From Ruania alkalisoli (GTDB taxonomy: Bacteria > Actinomycetota > Actinomycetes > Actinomycetales > Beutenbergiaceae), in contig NZ_CP063169.1 in the NCBI RefSeq assembly GCF_014960965.1, positions 1,335,581 to 1,399,580 of the forward strand: 64,000 nt of DNA, given 5' to 3'. Positions 28,500 to 35,817 of the stretch are shown in pieces (within the stretch, counting starts at the first letter, position 1; each line of letters opens with the position of its first letter). The notes below the pieces were generated by a model that was not told where the DNA came from, did no database searches, and was given only the letters and a program-made list of their open reading frames with translations. The translations under genes and the position numbers were made by a program.

Positions 28500-29732
28500 T
28501 CAGGTCAGCGGAGGAAGGTGCACGGTCGGCGTTTCGTCGTCTCCCCGCCTGGCCGGGCGTTCGTCACCCACCCGGATCGCCCCACCCGCAGGTCCGGGCG
28601 GCTCGTGGCGCTCCTCACGCAGCGCCCGAATCTCGCTCAGATCCCCGGTCTCGGCATCGTCGCCGACCAGCACGCCGGCTCGATGGCCGGCCGAGTCACG
28701 GACGTTGGACGCATCGTCGCGGTCGTCCTCGTTCCACTCTTCACCGTTGCTCCACTCTTCACCGTCGATCGGCTCGGCTAGGACAGGCTCCAGATGGCCT
28801 ATCGGGGGAGCGTCGGCGACATCCTCCTCGAGCTGGCGCAGCATCTCGATCGCCTCATCGATCACCCGGCCGTCCCGGGCGCGTACTCCGTACATCAGCC
28901 AGCGCACCAGAGCGAGCTCACCGGCCAGGACCGCACGGTCGGCGAGGTGGTCATCACCGCGCTCGGTGCGCGCCAGGGAGTAGGCCTCAAGGATGGAGTC
29001 CAGCGACTCCTCCGGTGCGGCTGCCAGCAGCCACGCCAGGTCGTCGGCCGGGTCGGCCACCCGGGCGTCCGACCAGTCGAGGATCGCGACGACGTCACCT
29101 TCGGCCACCAGGACATGCTCGGCAGCCAGGTCACCGTGCACCGGCGTGGCCCGGAAGCGCCACAACGTCACGTTCTCCAGCGCATGCTCCCACCGCCGTA
29201 GCAATGCCGAGGGCACGTACCCGGTCTTGGCGGCCTCGTCGACCTCGGAGAGCCGGCGGCGCCGGTAGGAGTCGGCGTCGTAGACCGGCAACCCGGCTTC
29301 CCCCACGACCGTGGCATCGAGCTCGTGCAAAGAGGCGAGCGCGCGCCCGACCTGCGCCGCCAGTCCAGGGCCGGGGCGGAGTGAAGCGAGATCGAGGGGC
29401 GTGCCCTGCAACTGGGGATAGACCATCGCCCGTCCCCCCTCGGGCAGAGGCGCAAAGCCTGCCGGGCGCGGAACATCGAAGCTCAAGACACCGCCATCCA
29501 CGGCCGTAGCCAGCTGCCTCAGGAGCGACACCTCTCCCTCCAGGGCGGCACCGGCGGAGGCCCGGCGCGGGGCGCGCACGATCCAGCGGCGGCGGGAGGC
29601 GTCCAGCACGCCGACGACATCGAAGTCCGCACCCGGGTTGCGCGGTGGCCGTGTGGCGACGATGTCCAGGCCCGGGATCGCGACGGTCGCGAGTGCAGCG
29701 AGGGCGAGTGGGGAACGAGGAGTCGCGGACAC
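28500..29732 (-). CDS. aminoglycoside/macrolide phosphotransferase-like kinase with long acidic tail
   Basis: 410 residues. Residues 1-290 have the APH fold: a catalytic loop VHGDLAAEHVLV and a metal motif ILDWSDARVADPADDLAWL, the spacing seen in macrolide 2'-kinases and related proteins. The substrate cannot be told from sequence. The last about 110 residues are acidic and low-complexity, with a duplicated GEEWSN/GEEWNE from an 18-bp repeat. GTG 29732 stands 6 bases after TACCGT on the minus strand, so the mRNA may be leaderless. It diverges from nudC. Confidence 0.82.
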   Translation of the reverse strand: MSATPRSPLALAALATVAIPGLDIVATRPPRNPGADFDVVGVLDASRRRWIVRAPRRASAGAALEGEVSLLRQLATAVDGGVLSFDVPRPAGFAPLPEGGRAMVYPQLQGTPLDLASLRPGPGLAAQVGRALASLHELDATVVGEAGLPVYDADSYRRRRLSEVDEAAKTGYVPSALLRRWEHALENVTLWRFRATPVHGDLAAEHVLVAEGDVVAILDWSDARVADPADDLAWLLAAAPEESLDSILEAYSLARTERGDDHLADRAVLAGELALVRWLMYGVRARDGRVIDEAIEMLRQLEEDVADAPPIGHLEPVLAEPIDGEEWSNGEEWNEDDRDDASNVRDSAGHRAGVLVGDDAETGDLSEIRALREERHEPPGPAGGAIRVGDERPARRGDDETPTVHLPPLT

Positions 29733-29815
29733 ATGCTTACGGTAGGCCAGGCAGGCACGGTGGGCTGGTTGATCGTCGGCGCGTTGCCCGATCTGCGGTG
29801 TGCGAGGCTGACGGC

Positions 29816-30736
29816 ATGGATTCCGATCTGCTTCCCCTGGCCCGGCCCGGCATCGATCGCGACGCCCGCCAGCGCGGGAGGGCCGAGCTGATCGGTGAAC
29901 TCCGTGCGCAGGCCGGCACCCGGGTAGTGCATGTGCGTGAGGGCCGTGTGGCTGCCACCAGCCAGCCCGACGGCGACCCTCGCCTGGTCCTGGACGTGGC
30001 GGCCACCGACCGGTCGTTGTGGCTCTATCTCGGTCGGGACGAGGAGGCTGCCTATCTCGCAGCCGTGGAGGAGGCGTCGGAGCAGACTTCCCGCCGCACC
30101 GATGACCCGCAGGGCGCCAGCAGTGCCAACTACCTCAGCATCCGCGATGTCGGGTGGCAGCTCTCTGGCCGGGACGCCGCGCTGGCAGCGACGGCACTGG
30201 CCCTGGCGAACTGGCATGCGACCCACCGGTTCTGTCCGCGTTGCGGCACAGCCACCGAGATCATCGACGCCGGGTGGGTGCGCCGGTGCCCAGTCGACTC
30301 CTCGCAGCACTTCCCGCGCACGGATCCGGCGGTGATCATGGCGATCACCGATCCCGACGATCGTTTGCTGCTCGGGCACGCGACGCACTGGCCCGAAGGC
30401 CAGTACTCGGTACCGGCTGGGTTCGTCGAGCCGGGCGAGTCGCTCGAGGCGGCAGTCCGGCGCGAGGTACACGAGGAGACGGCGGTGCGGGTGGACGAGG
30501 TCACCTATCGGGCCAGTCAGCCGTGGCCGTTTCCCGCATCCCTGATGCTGGGTTTCCGCGGTCGCACGCAGGACCGTGAACCCGCCCCGGACGGCGTCGA
30601 GATCAGCGCCGCCCAGTTCGTGACCCGGGATGAGGTCACGCGGGCGTGCGCGAACGGATCGATGCGACTGCCGCGCCCGACCTCGATCGCATGCAGCCTC
30701 ATCGAGGAGTGGTTCGGCCGGCCGCTGCCGCGGTAG
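29816..30736 (+). CDS. nudC: NAD(+) diphosphatase, Nudix family (NudC)
   Basis: 306 residues. A zinc ribbon (FCPRCG and later CPVD) precedes the Nudix box GFVEPGESLEAAVRREVHEE. The NudC-specific motif SQPWPFPAS, which sets NADH specificity, follows. It hydrolyses NAD(H) to NMN(H) and AMP and may remove NAD caps from RNA. ATG 29816 lies 6 bases after GAGGCT. It sits between AdnAB and the mycoredoxin/uvrD2 genes as in M. tuberculosis (Rv3199c). Confidence 0.94.
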   Translation: MDSDLLPLARPGIDRDARQRGRAELIGELRAQAGTRVVHVREGRVAATSQPDGDPRLVLDVAATDRSLWLYLGRDEEAAYLAAVEEASEQTSRRTDDPQGASSANYLSIRDVGWQLSGRDAALAATALALANWHATHRFCPRCGTATEIIDAGWVRRCPVDSSQHFPRTDPAVIMAITDPDDRLLLGHATHWPEGQYSVPAGFVEPGESLEAAVRREVHEETAVRVDEVTYRASQPWPFPASLMLGFRGRTQDREPAPDGVEISAAQFVTRDEVTRACANGSMRLPRPTSIACSLIEEWFGRPLPR

Positions 30737-30742
30737 CCACCG

Positions 30743-31000
30743 TCATGGCGCCAGTCGGGCGGTGACCTCTGCCAGTGACGGATTGGTCGCCGCCGTGCCG
30801 TCCGGGAAGACGACCGTGGGCACCGTCCGGTTTCCGCCGTTGACCTGCTCGACGTACGCGGCCGCCTCCGGGACCTCCTCGATGTTCACCTCGGTGAACG
30901 CGATTCCGGAACGGGTGAGCTGGCCCTTGAGACGATGGCAGTAGCCGCACCAGGTCGTGCTGTACATCAGGACGCTGCCGGCTTCAGGCGTGGTGGTCAT
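30743..31000 (-). CDS. mycoredoxin-like glutaredoxin
   Basis: 85 residues with a thioredoxin fold. The active site is TTWCGYCHRLKG (CxxC), with the cis-proline segment GNRTVPTVVF. Proteins of this type (mycoredoxin-1, Rv3198A) reduce mycothiol mixed disulfides in actinobacteria. The gene converges with nudC, 6 bases apart, and diverges from uvrD2. Confidence 0.92.
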   Translation of the reverse strand: MTTTPEAGSVLMYSTTWCGYCHRLKGQLTRSGIAFTEVNIEEVPEAAAYVEQVNGGNRTVPTVVFPDGTAATNPSLAEVTARLAP

Positions 31001-31116
31001 AGCCGGAGCAACCCCGGCACCGGCTGGGTTGTTCCTGCCGATGCCGACCGATGCCTACCGATGCCGTTGTGGACCGGTCACGTCGCTGTCGGTCCCGGCT
31101 GTCACAATCGACAGCG

Positions 31117-33150
31117 ATGACAGACCCGGACCAGCTCCTCGAGGCACTCGACCCCGACCAGCGCGCCGTGGCCGAGCAGCTCACCGGCCCGGTGTGCGTG
31201 CTCGCGGGCGCCGGCACGGGCAAGACCCGAGCGGTCACCTACCGGATCGCGCACGGAGTGCACTCCGGGGTGTACAACCCACAGACCGTGCTCGCCGTCA
31301 CCTTCACCGCCCGAGCGGCGGGGGAGATGCGCACCCGGCTGCGCGATCTCGGGGTGCCGGGTGTGCAGGCTCGCACATTCCACGCGGCCGCGCTTCGTCA
31401 GCTCTCCTACTTCTGGCCCAGTGCGATCGGCGGGGGCGTACCGCGGATCATGGAGCACAAGGCCCCACTGATCGGTGAGGCTGCCGGACGTCTTGGTCTC
31501 TCGGTGGACCGGCTGGCCATCCGTGACCTCGCCGCCGAGGTCGAGTGGGCGAAGGTCTCGCTGGTGACCGCTGACGACTACCCGCGGGCCGCCGCCGCGA
31601 CTGACCGTAGCGGGGTGGCCGGATTCGATCCCACGACCATCGCGCGGCTGTTGTCGGTCTACGAGGACGCCAAGACCGACCGGAACGTCATCGACTTCGA
31701 AGACGTCCTGCTGCTGACTGTCGGCATTCTGGCAGAGCGTGCCGACGTCGCCGAGAGGGTCCGCCGCCAGTACCGGCACTTCGTCGTCGATGAGTTCCAG
31801 GATGTCTCCCCGCTCCAGCACCGGCTGCTCGAGCTCTGGCTCGGCGGACGGGATGACTTGTGCGTGGTCGGTGACGCGGCTCAGACGATCTACTCCTTCA
31901 CCGGTGCCACCCCCCGGTACCTCACGGACTTCTCACGCCGGTACCCGGAGGCGACCGTGGTACGCCTGGTGCGCGACTACCGGTCCACGCCGCAGGTGGT
32001 CTCCCTCGCCAACTCCGTCCTCGCCGGTGCCGGCCGATTCCGGTCGGCAGCCTCGGTGGAACTGCAGGCGCAGCGACCCTCCGGTCCCGCGGTGCGATTC
32101 GTGGCGCACGACGACGATGAGGCCGAAGCGAGCGCGGTTGCGGCTCGGGCGGCCGAGCTGATCCGCAGCGGCGTTCCCGCCGCCGAGATCGCTGTGCTCT
32201 ACCGCACCAATGGGCAGTCAGAAGCGTACGAGCAGGCGCTGAGCCGTGCCGGGATCGGCTACTTGGTGCGAGGGGGCGAACGGTTCTTCTCACGAAAAGA
32301 GGTGCGTGACGCCGTCGTGCTGCTGCGCGGGGCGGTGCGCAGCCAGGGTGAGACGCCGCTGCCGGACGCAGTACGTGACGTGCTCACCAGCGCCGGCTGG
32401 GCACCGGAGGCCCCTGCAGCACGTGGAGCAGTCCGGGAGCGATGGGAGTCGCTCAACGCGCTCGTGCAGCTGGCCGATGACCTCTACGCCGCGAGGCAGG
32501 CTGACATGGGTGAGCTCGTCGCCGAACTCACCGAACGCGCCGCCGCCCAGCATGCCCCGACCGTCGACGGCGTCACCCTGGCCTCGTTCCATGCCGCGAA
32601 GGGGTTGGAATGGGACGCGGTCTTCCTCGTCGGAGTCTCGGACGGGCTCCTGCCGATCTCCATGGCCGAGACCGAGGACGCCGTCGCAGAGGAGCGGCGG
32701 CTGCTCTATGTCGGGATCACGCGCGCCCGCGAGCACCTCGAGCTCTCGTTCGCCCGATCACGCAACGCCGGCGGACGAGGCACCCGCAGACCCTCACGGT
32801 TCCTCGATGGCATCTGGCCCAGCGATGAGCGACCTGCGCGTCGTCGCCGGGGTAAGGCAGCCCGTGCCGAGGCGCTCGCCTCCTCACTGACGCTGGAAGA
32901 CGCTGACCCGGAGGTGTTCGACCGGCTCCGGACCTGGCGAGCCGCGACGGCGCAGAGTCTGGACAGGCCCGCGTTCACGGTGCTGCACGACAGCACACTC
33001 GTCGCGATCGCCGCTGCCCGGCCCACGCATATGCGTCAGCTCGCGATCTTGCGGGGAATCGGCCCCACCAAACTCGAGGCGTATGGCGCCGAGATTCTCG
33101 CCGTCGTCCGCGACGATGGAGGATCCGAGGGCCCCGGCGACGGGGCCTGA
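31117..33150 (+). CDS. uvrD2: UvrD2-type superfamily I DNA helicase with HRDC domain, no tetracysteine motif
   Basis: 677 residues. The motor has Walker A (AGAGTGKTR, K36), motif II (VVDEFQD, D225-E226), GDAAQTIYSFTGA and FHAAKGLEWD. A C-terminal HRDC domain spans about residues 600-670 (PAFTVLHDSTLVAIAAARP). Mycobacterial UvrD2 has four zinc-binding cysteines between motor and HRDC. Here that linker (WPSDERPARRRRGKAARAEA and on) contains none. ATG 31117 lies 8 bases after CACAAT, without a ribosome site. Confidence 0.92.
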   Translation: MTDPDQLLEALDPDQRAVAEQLTGPVCVLAGAGTGKTRAVTYRIAHGVHSGVYNPQTVLAVTFTARAAGEMRTRLRDLGVPGVQARTFHAAALRQLSYFWPSAIGGGVPRIMEHKAPLIGEAAGRLGLSVDRLAIRDLAAEVEWAKVSLVTADDYPRAAAATDRSGVAGFDPTTIARLLSVYEDAKTDRNVIDFEDVLLLTVGILAERADVAERVRRQYRHFVVDEFQDVSPLQHRLLELWLGGRDDLCVVGDAAQTIYSFTGATPRYLTDFSRRYPEATVVRLVRDYRSTPQVVSLANSVLAGAGRFRSAASVELQAQRPSGPAVRFVAHDDDEAEASAVAARAAELIRSGVPAAEIAVLYRTNGQSEAYEQALSRAGIGYLVRGGERFFSRKEVRDAVVLLRGAVRSQGETPLPDAVRDVLTSAGWAPEAPAARGAVRERWESLNALVQLADDLYAARQADMGELVAELTERAAAQHAPTVDGVTLASFHAAKGLEWDAVFLVGVSDGLLPISMAETEDAVAEERRLLYVGITRAREHLELSFARSRNAGGRGTRRPSRFLDGIWPSDERPARRRRGKAARAEALASSLTLEDADPEVFDRLRTWRAATAQSLDRPAFTVLHDSTLVAIAAARPTHMRQLAILRGIGPTKLEAYGAEILAVVRDDGGSEGPGDGA

Positions 33151-33211
33151 GAAAGAAATCTGAAGAAACTTCGAAAAAAGACTTGGGCGTTCGTGGATGG
33201 CGTCGTAGTCT
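33149..33211 (+). promoter_or_regulatory. whiB7 promoter with A-rich WhiB7-type element
   Basis: TTGGGC (33183-33188), a 17-base spacer and TAGTCT (33206-33211) form a good promoter. Directly upstream is an A-rich stretch (GAAAAAAGAC and several AGAAA runs from 33149), conspicuous in this GC-rich window. In mycobacteria WhiB7 binds SigA and an AT-rich motif just upstream of the -35 to activate its own gene; this site has that layout. Confidence 0.8.
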
Positions 33212-33287
33212 GAATCCCGTTCCGAGACAGCAGAGCCGTCGCCTAGCCAGCGAGAAGCGGTTCCCGAGGCCTGAGGAGGTGAGCGCA

Positions 33288-33464
33288 GTGGAGATGAAGA
33301 ACCTGATCAGCACGTCGGCGATCAACGCCCGGTCTGGCAGCACCTGCGCGCTCACCATGGCGCGCTTGCGTGCTGCTGCCGGCGTGATCGGCGGGAGCAG
33401 CACCGATATCGGTGCCAACTCCCTCGGCGCGCCCGCCCCCGGCTCCGTCCCGGATCTGAACTGA
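33288..33464 (+). CDS. whiB7 leader peptide (upstream ORF)
   Basis: A 58-codon ORF lies in the whiB7 leader. GAGGAGG (33273-33279) stands 8 bases before GTG 33288; an in-frame ATG at 33294 is less well spaced. The peptide (MEMKNLISTSAINARSGSTC at its start) resembles no domain. Its stop (33462-33464) lies 20 bases before a terminator hairpin and well before whiB7. In mycobacteria and Streptomyces, translation of such an upstream ORF controls whether transcription passes the terminator; inhibited translation gives read-through. Confidence 0.75.
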   Translation: MEMKNLISTSAINARSGSTCALTMARLRAAAGVIGGSSTDIGANSLGAPAPGSVPDLN

Positions 33465-33484
33465 CACCACTCCTGTCGCAGATC

Positions 33485-33516
33485 AGGCCGCGGAGCCCAG
33501 CACGGGTCCGCGGCCT
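33485..33516 (+). terminator. attenuator terminator in the whiB7 leader
   Basis: A perfect 10-bp stem (AGGCCGCGGA 33485-33494 with TCCGCGGCCT 33507-33516) with further CCC/GGG pairing in the loop is followed by a T/C-rich tail (TTACTCGTTCCT). It stands between the leader ORF and whiB7, the position of the conditional terminator of the whiB7 attenuation system. Confidence 0.8.
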
Positions 33517-33596
33517 TACTCGTTCCTCGAGGTCCACCTCGGCGAGTGAAGCCCGGTCCCATTCCCGGCTCACCCACCATGCCTCAGGAGCATCTC

Positions 33597-33965
33597 GTGC
33601 AGTACACCTCAGTTCTCGACCATCTGACCCGTGGTGGTTCGGCGACTGGCTGGAACTTCCCCTCCACTTCCGTCGATCTGACAGCCACCGACGACCAACC
33701 CCTGCCCTGCCAGGACGCCTCCACGCAGGACCTCTGGTTCGCTGAGCGCACTGACGAGGTCGAGCGGGCCAAGGCCTTGTGTGCCTCCTGCCCGCTCAAG
33801 GCCGAATGCCTCGCCGGCGCGGTGCAGCGGCGTGAGCCGTGGGGGGTCTGGGGTGGGGAGGTCTTCGTCGACGGGGAGATCGTGGCGCGCAAGCGTGGCC
33901 GCGGCCGCCCCCGCAAGAACGACCAGCTCGCGCCGTCCGCCTCACGCAGCACCTCCGCTGCGTGA
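33597..33965 (+). CDS. whiB7: WhiB7-type transcriptional activator
   Basis: About 122 residues from GTG 33597, chosen because CAGGAG lies 6 bases upstream; in-frame starts at 33546 and 33579 lack this. The four iron-sulfur cysteines are C38, C62, C65 and C71. The signature EPWGVWGGE follows, and the AT-hook KRGRGRPRK (99-107) marks WhiB7 among Wbl proteins. It binds the sigma factor and AT-rich DNA to switch on intrinsic antibiotic-resistance genes. Its place after uvrD2 is the same as in mycobacteria. An N-terminal extension of about 30 residues is longer than in M. tuberculosis. Confidence 0.93.
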   Translation: MQYTSVLDHLTRGGSATGWNFPSTSVDLTATDDQPLPCQDASTQDLWFAERTDEVERAKALCASCPLKAECLAGAVQRREPWGVWGGEVFVDGEIVARKRGRGRPRKNDQLAPSASRSTSAA

Positions 33966-33969
33966 GGCG
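33938..33969 (+). terminator. hairpin overlapping the whiB7 stop codon
   Basis: Perfect 13-base arms (CGCCTCACGCAGC at 33938-33950, complement at 33957-33969) with a 6-base loop. The whiB7 TGA (33963-33965) lies within the right arm, so the last codons and the terminator share sequence. Confidence 0.7.
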
Positions 33970-34061
33970 GGCCGCCGCGTCCTCATGGGCGCTGGGGGCG
34001 GCCCCACAGCTCGGGGGTAGCTGCCTGCGGCTGGCGGGCAACCCTCGCCCACGCCGGGTGC

Positions 34062-35063
34062 TCAATCGTGGGCTCGCACCAGCGTCGCGGACGTGCAGCC
34101 GCATTCGGGATGCGGGTGCCACCGGCGCTCGACCGGGACCGGCTCCCACGCCGTCAGTTCCAACGTCGATCCGTCGACCAGGACCTTGCGACCATCCGCG
34201 TGCGCGAGCAGCATCTGCGCCGCCAGCGCCGCACCAGCCCAGGCCAGCGACGTCTCCGGGCCAGCAGGCACCCGGGCTGCGGCCTGCGTGGCCACCGCGG
34301 GCCAACGGTCGTCGTGCTCACACCGGTAGAGATCCAGGCACCGCGTACAGACGCTCAGACCTGGCCGTACCAACGGCCCGACCGTGAGTCCTAGCTCTCC
34401 GACGACGACGCACAGGTGCGTGACGTCCTCTCGCATCAGCGCTCGCACCGGAACCGGGTCCACGACATCCCGGTGCACCAGCACCACGAGATCAGGCCGG
34501 ACGCCCTCCGGCGCACTCACCCGCAGGTGGGGTGCGGCCGTACGAAGGATCGACAGTGCTACACGCTCGCGCGGATGGCCGACATCCCGCGGATGATAGA
34601 GACCGGGTGAGACGTCCTCAGGCCGGACCCGCCCGCCGTCGCGCACGAGGACGGTGCCGACACCGGCCTCGGCGGCGATCAGTGCCAAGCGCAGCCCGAG
34701 GCGGTCCATCCCGCGCACCTCCACCACCGTGCCGGAGCGGTCGGCGGGTCGCTCGACACCGCAGACCGCTGCCCGATGCCAGTACGCAGCGTCCGGACCT
34801 ACGTCGCAGCCATGGGGCCGGTCGGTGAGGAGATTCGCGCTCCGCAGCCGCTCCACCAGACGCTGGATCTGCCGACTTGGCAACCCCAGCTGGTTGCCAC
34901 GCTCGCGCAGGATCGACGCGTCGAGGGCACGGGGGACCTCCTCGACAAGTCGTTGCTCAGCATCGCTCAACCCCTCCAGCACGATGGCGCAGCGCGGATC
35001 GATGCCCAGCTGGCTCACCCCCGGCTGCCGCCAGAACACTTCGAAGCCCGGTCGTAGTCGCAT
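34062..35063 (-). CDS. ThiF/E1-like protein (TOMM leader-peptide-binding type), orphan
   Basis: 333 residues from ATG 35063 (ribosome site GGAGG upstream). The N-terminal third (about 1-95) is a winged-helix-like region. The remainder resembles a ThiF/E1 Rossmann domain, but the nucleotide loop is degenerate (EVRGMDRLGLRLALIAAEAG). Zinc-binding cysteines are present (CTRCLDLYRC and later CGC). Similar proteins are annotated as TOMM cyclodehydratase partners and occur at this locus in many actinobacteria (Rv3196-like). No YcaO or precursor peptide is visible nearby, so the role is unknown. It diverges from the YgjP-like gene. Confidence 0.72.
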   Translation of the reverse strand: MRLRPGFEVFWRQPGVSQLGIDPRCAIVLEGLSDAEQRLVEEVPRALDASILRERGNQLGLPSRQIQRLVERLRSANLLTDRPHGCDVGPDAAYWHRAAVCGVERPADRSGTVVEVRGMDRLGLRLALIAAEAGVGTVLVRDGGRVRPEDVSPGLYHPRDVGHPRERVALSILRTAAPHLRVSAPEGVRPDLVVLVHRDVVDPVPVRALMREDVTHLCVVVGELGLTVGPLVRPGLSVCTRCLDLYRCEHDDRWPAVATQAAARVPAGPETSLAWAGAALAAQMLLAHADGRKVLVDGSTLELTAWEPVPVERRWHPHPECGCTSATLVRAHD

Positions 35064-35165
35064 CCTCGTCCTCCTCGCTGCGAGCGTTCCACACGAGGAA
35101 CGACCGCGAAGGCTTCTGACCCGAACCTGTGGATAAACGGGGAGGTGCTGTGCCAGGCTGGCGAT

Positions 35166-35693
35166 GTGAGAGGTCGTGAGCAGGCGCGCGTTGTCGACGG
35201 CGTCACCGTCCTGGTGCGACGCAGCAGCCGACGGCGTAAGACCGTCTCCGCCTACCGGGAGCACGGTCGCACGGTTGTCGCCATCCCCGGCCGGTTCAGC
35301 CGGGCCGAGGAAGAAGCCTGGGTGCGCCGGATGCTCGCCCGCCTGGCCGCAGGCGATCGCCGTCGGTGCCCAGACGAGGACGCCCTGACCCGACGTGCTC
35401 GTGAGCTTGCCGAGCGATACCTGGATGAACGTGCCGTCCCTACCTCGGTGACCTGGGTCGACAACCAGGGCTCACGGTGGGGGTCCTGCACCCCGGACTC
35501 CGGCACGATCCGGATCTCCGACCGCGTGCAGGGCATGCCCGGGTGGGTGCTCGACTACGTGCTCTTGCACGAACTGGCCCACCTGATCGAAGCCGGGCAC
35601 GACGAGAACTTCTGGGCACTGCTCGAGCGGTACCCGAAGACCGAACGCGCCCGCGGATTCCTCCTCGGCGTCACCCACACCGAGGAGAACTGA
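35166..35693 (+). CDS. YgjP-like zinc metallopeptidase (M48-type)
   Basis: About 175 residues. The motif NQGSRWGSCTPDSGTIRIS and the zinc site HELAHLIEAGHDENFW (HExxH with a third ligand downstream) identify the YgjP/DUF45 family of small cytoplasmic metallohydrolases. The substrate is unknown. I choose GTG 35166, 6 bases after CAGGCT; an earlier in-frame GTG at 35145 would precede that box. Confidence 0.88.
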   Translation: MRGREQARVVDGVTVLVRRSSRRRKTVSAYREHGRTVVAIPGRFSRAEEEAWVRRMLARLAAGDRRRCPDEDALTRRARELAERYLDERAVPTSVTWVDNQGSRWGSCTPDSGTIRISDRVQGMPGWVLDYVLLHELAHLIEAGHDENFWALLERYPKTERARGFLLGVTHTEEN

Positions 35694-35817
35694 ACTCGCC
35701 GGGGGACGTGGGCGGGCCTGTCGTCACCTGGTCACCTGACACAGGCTTGACAGTCTGCCCTACCGCAGAACCTGGCTGACGGTGTGTCGCTCTGCCGGGA
35801 GGGGGTCAGACGGTCGT

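Noticed and set aside
33546-33596. Earlier in-frame starts of whiB7 at GTG 33546 and ATG 33579
   Set aside because: Neither has a ribosome site, while GTG 33597 has CAGGAG at 6 bases; the extra residues are not conserved in WhiB7 as I know it.
34062-35693. ThiF-like gene plus metalloprotease considered as a RiPP (TOMM) biosynthesis locus
   Set aside because: No precursor peptide, YcaO, dehydrogenase or exporter is next to them, and the same pair occurs as conserved housekeeping neighbours of uvrD2/whiB7.
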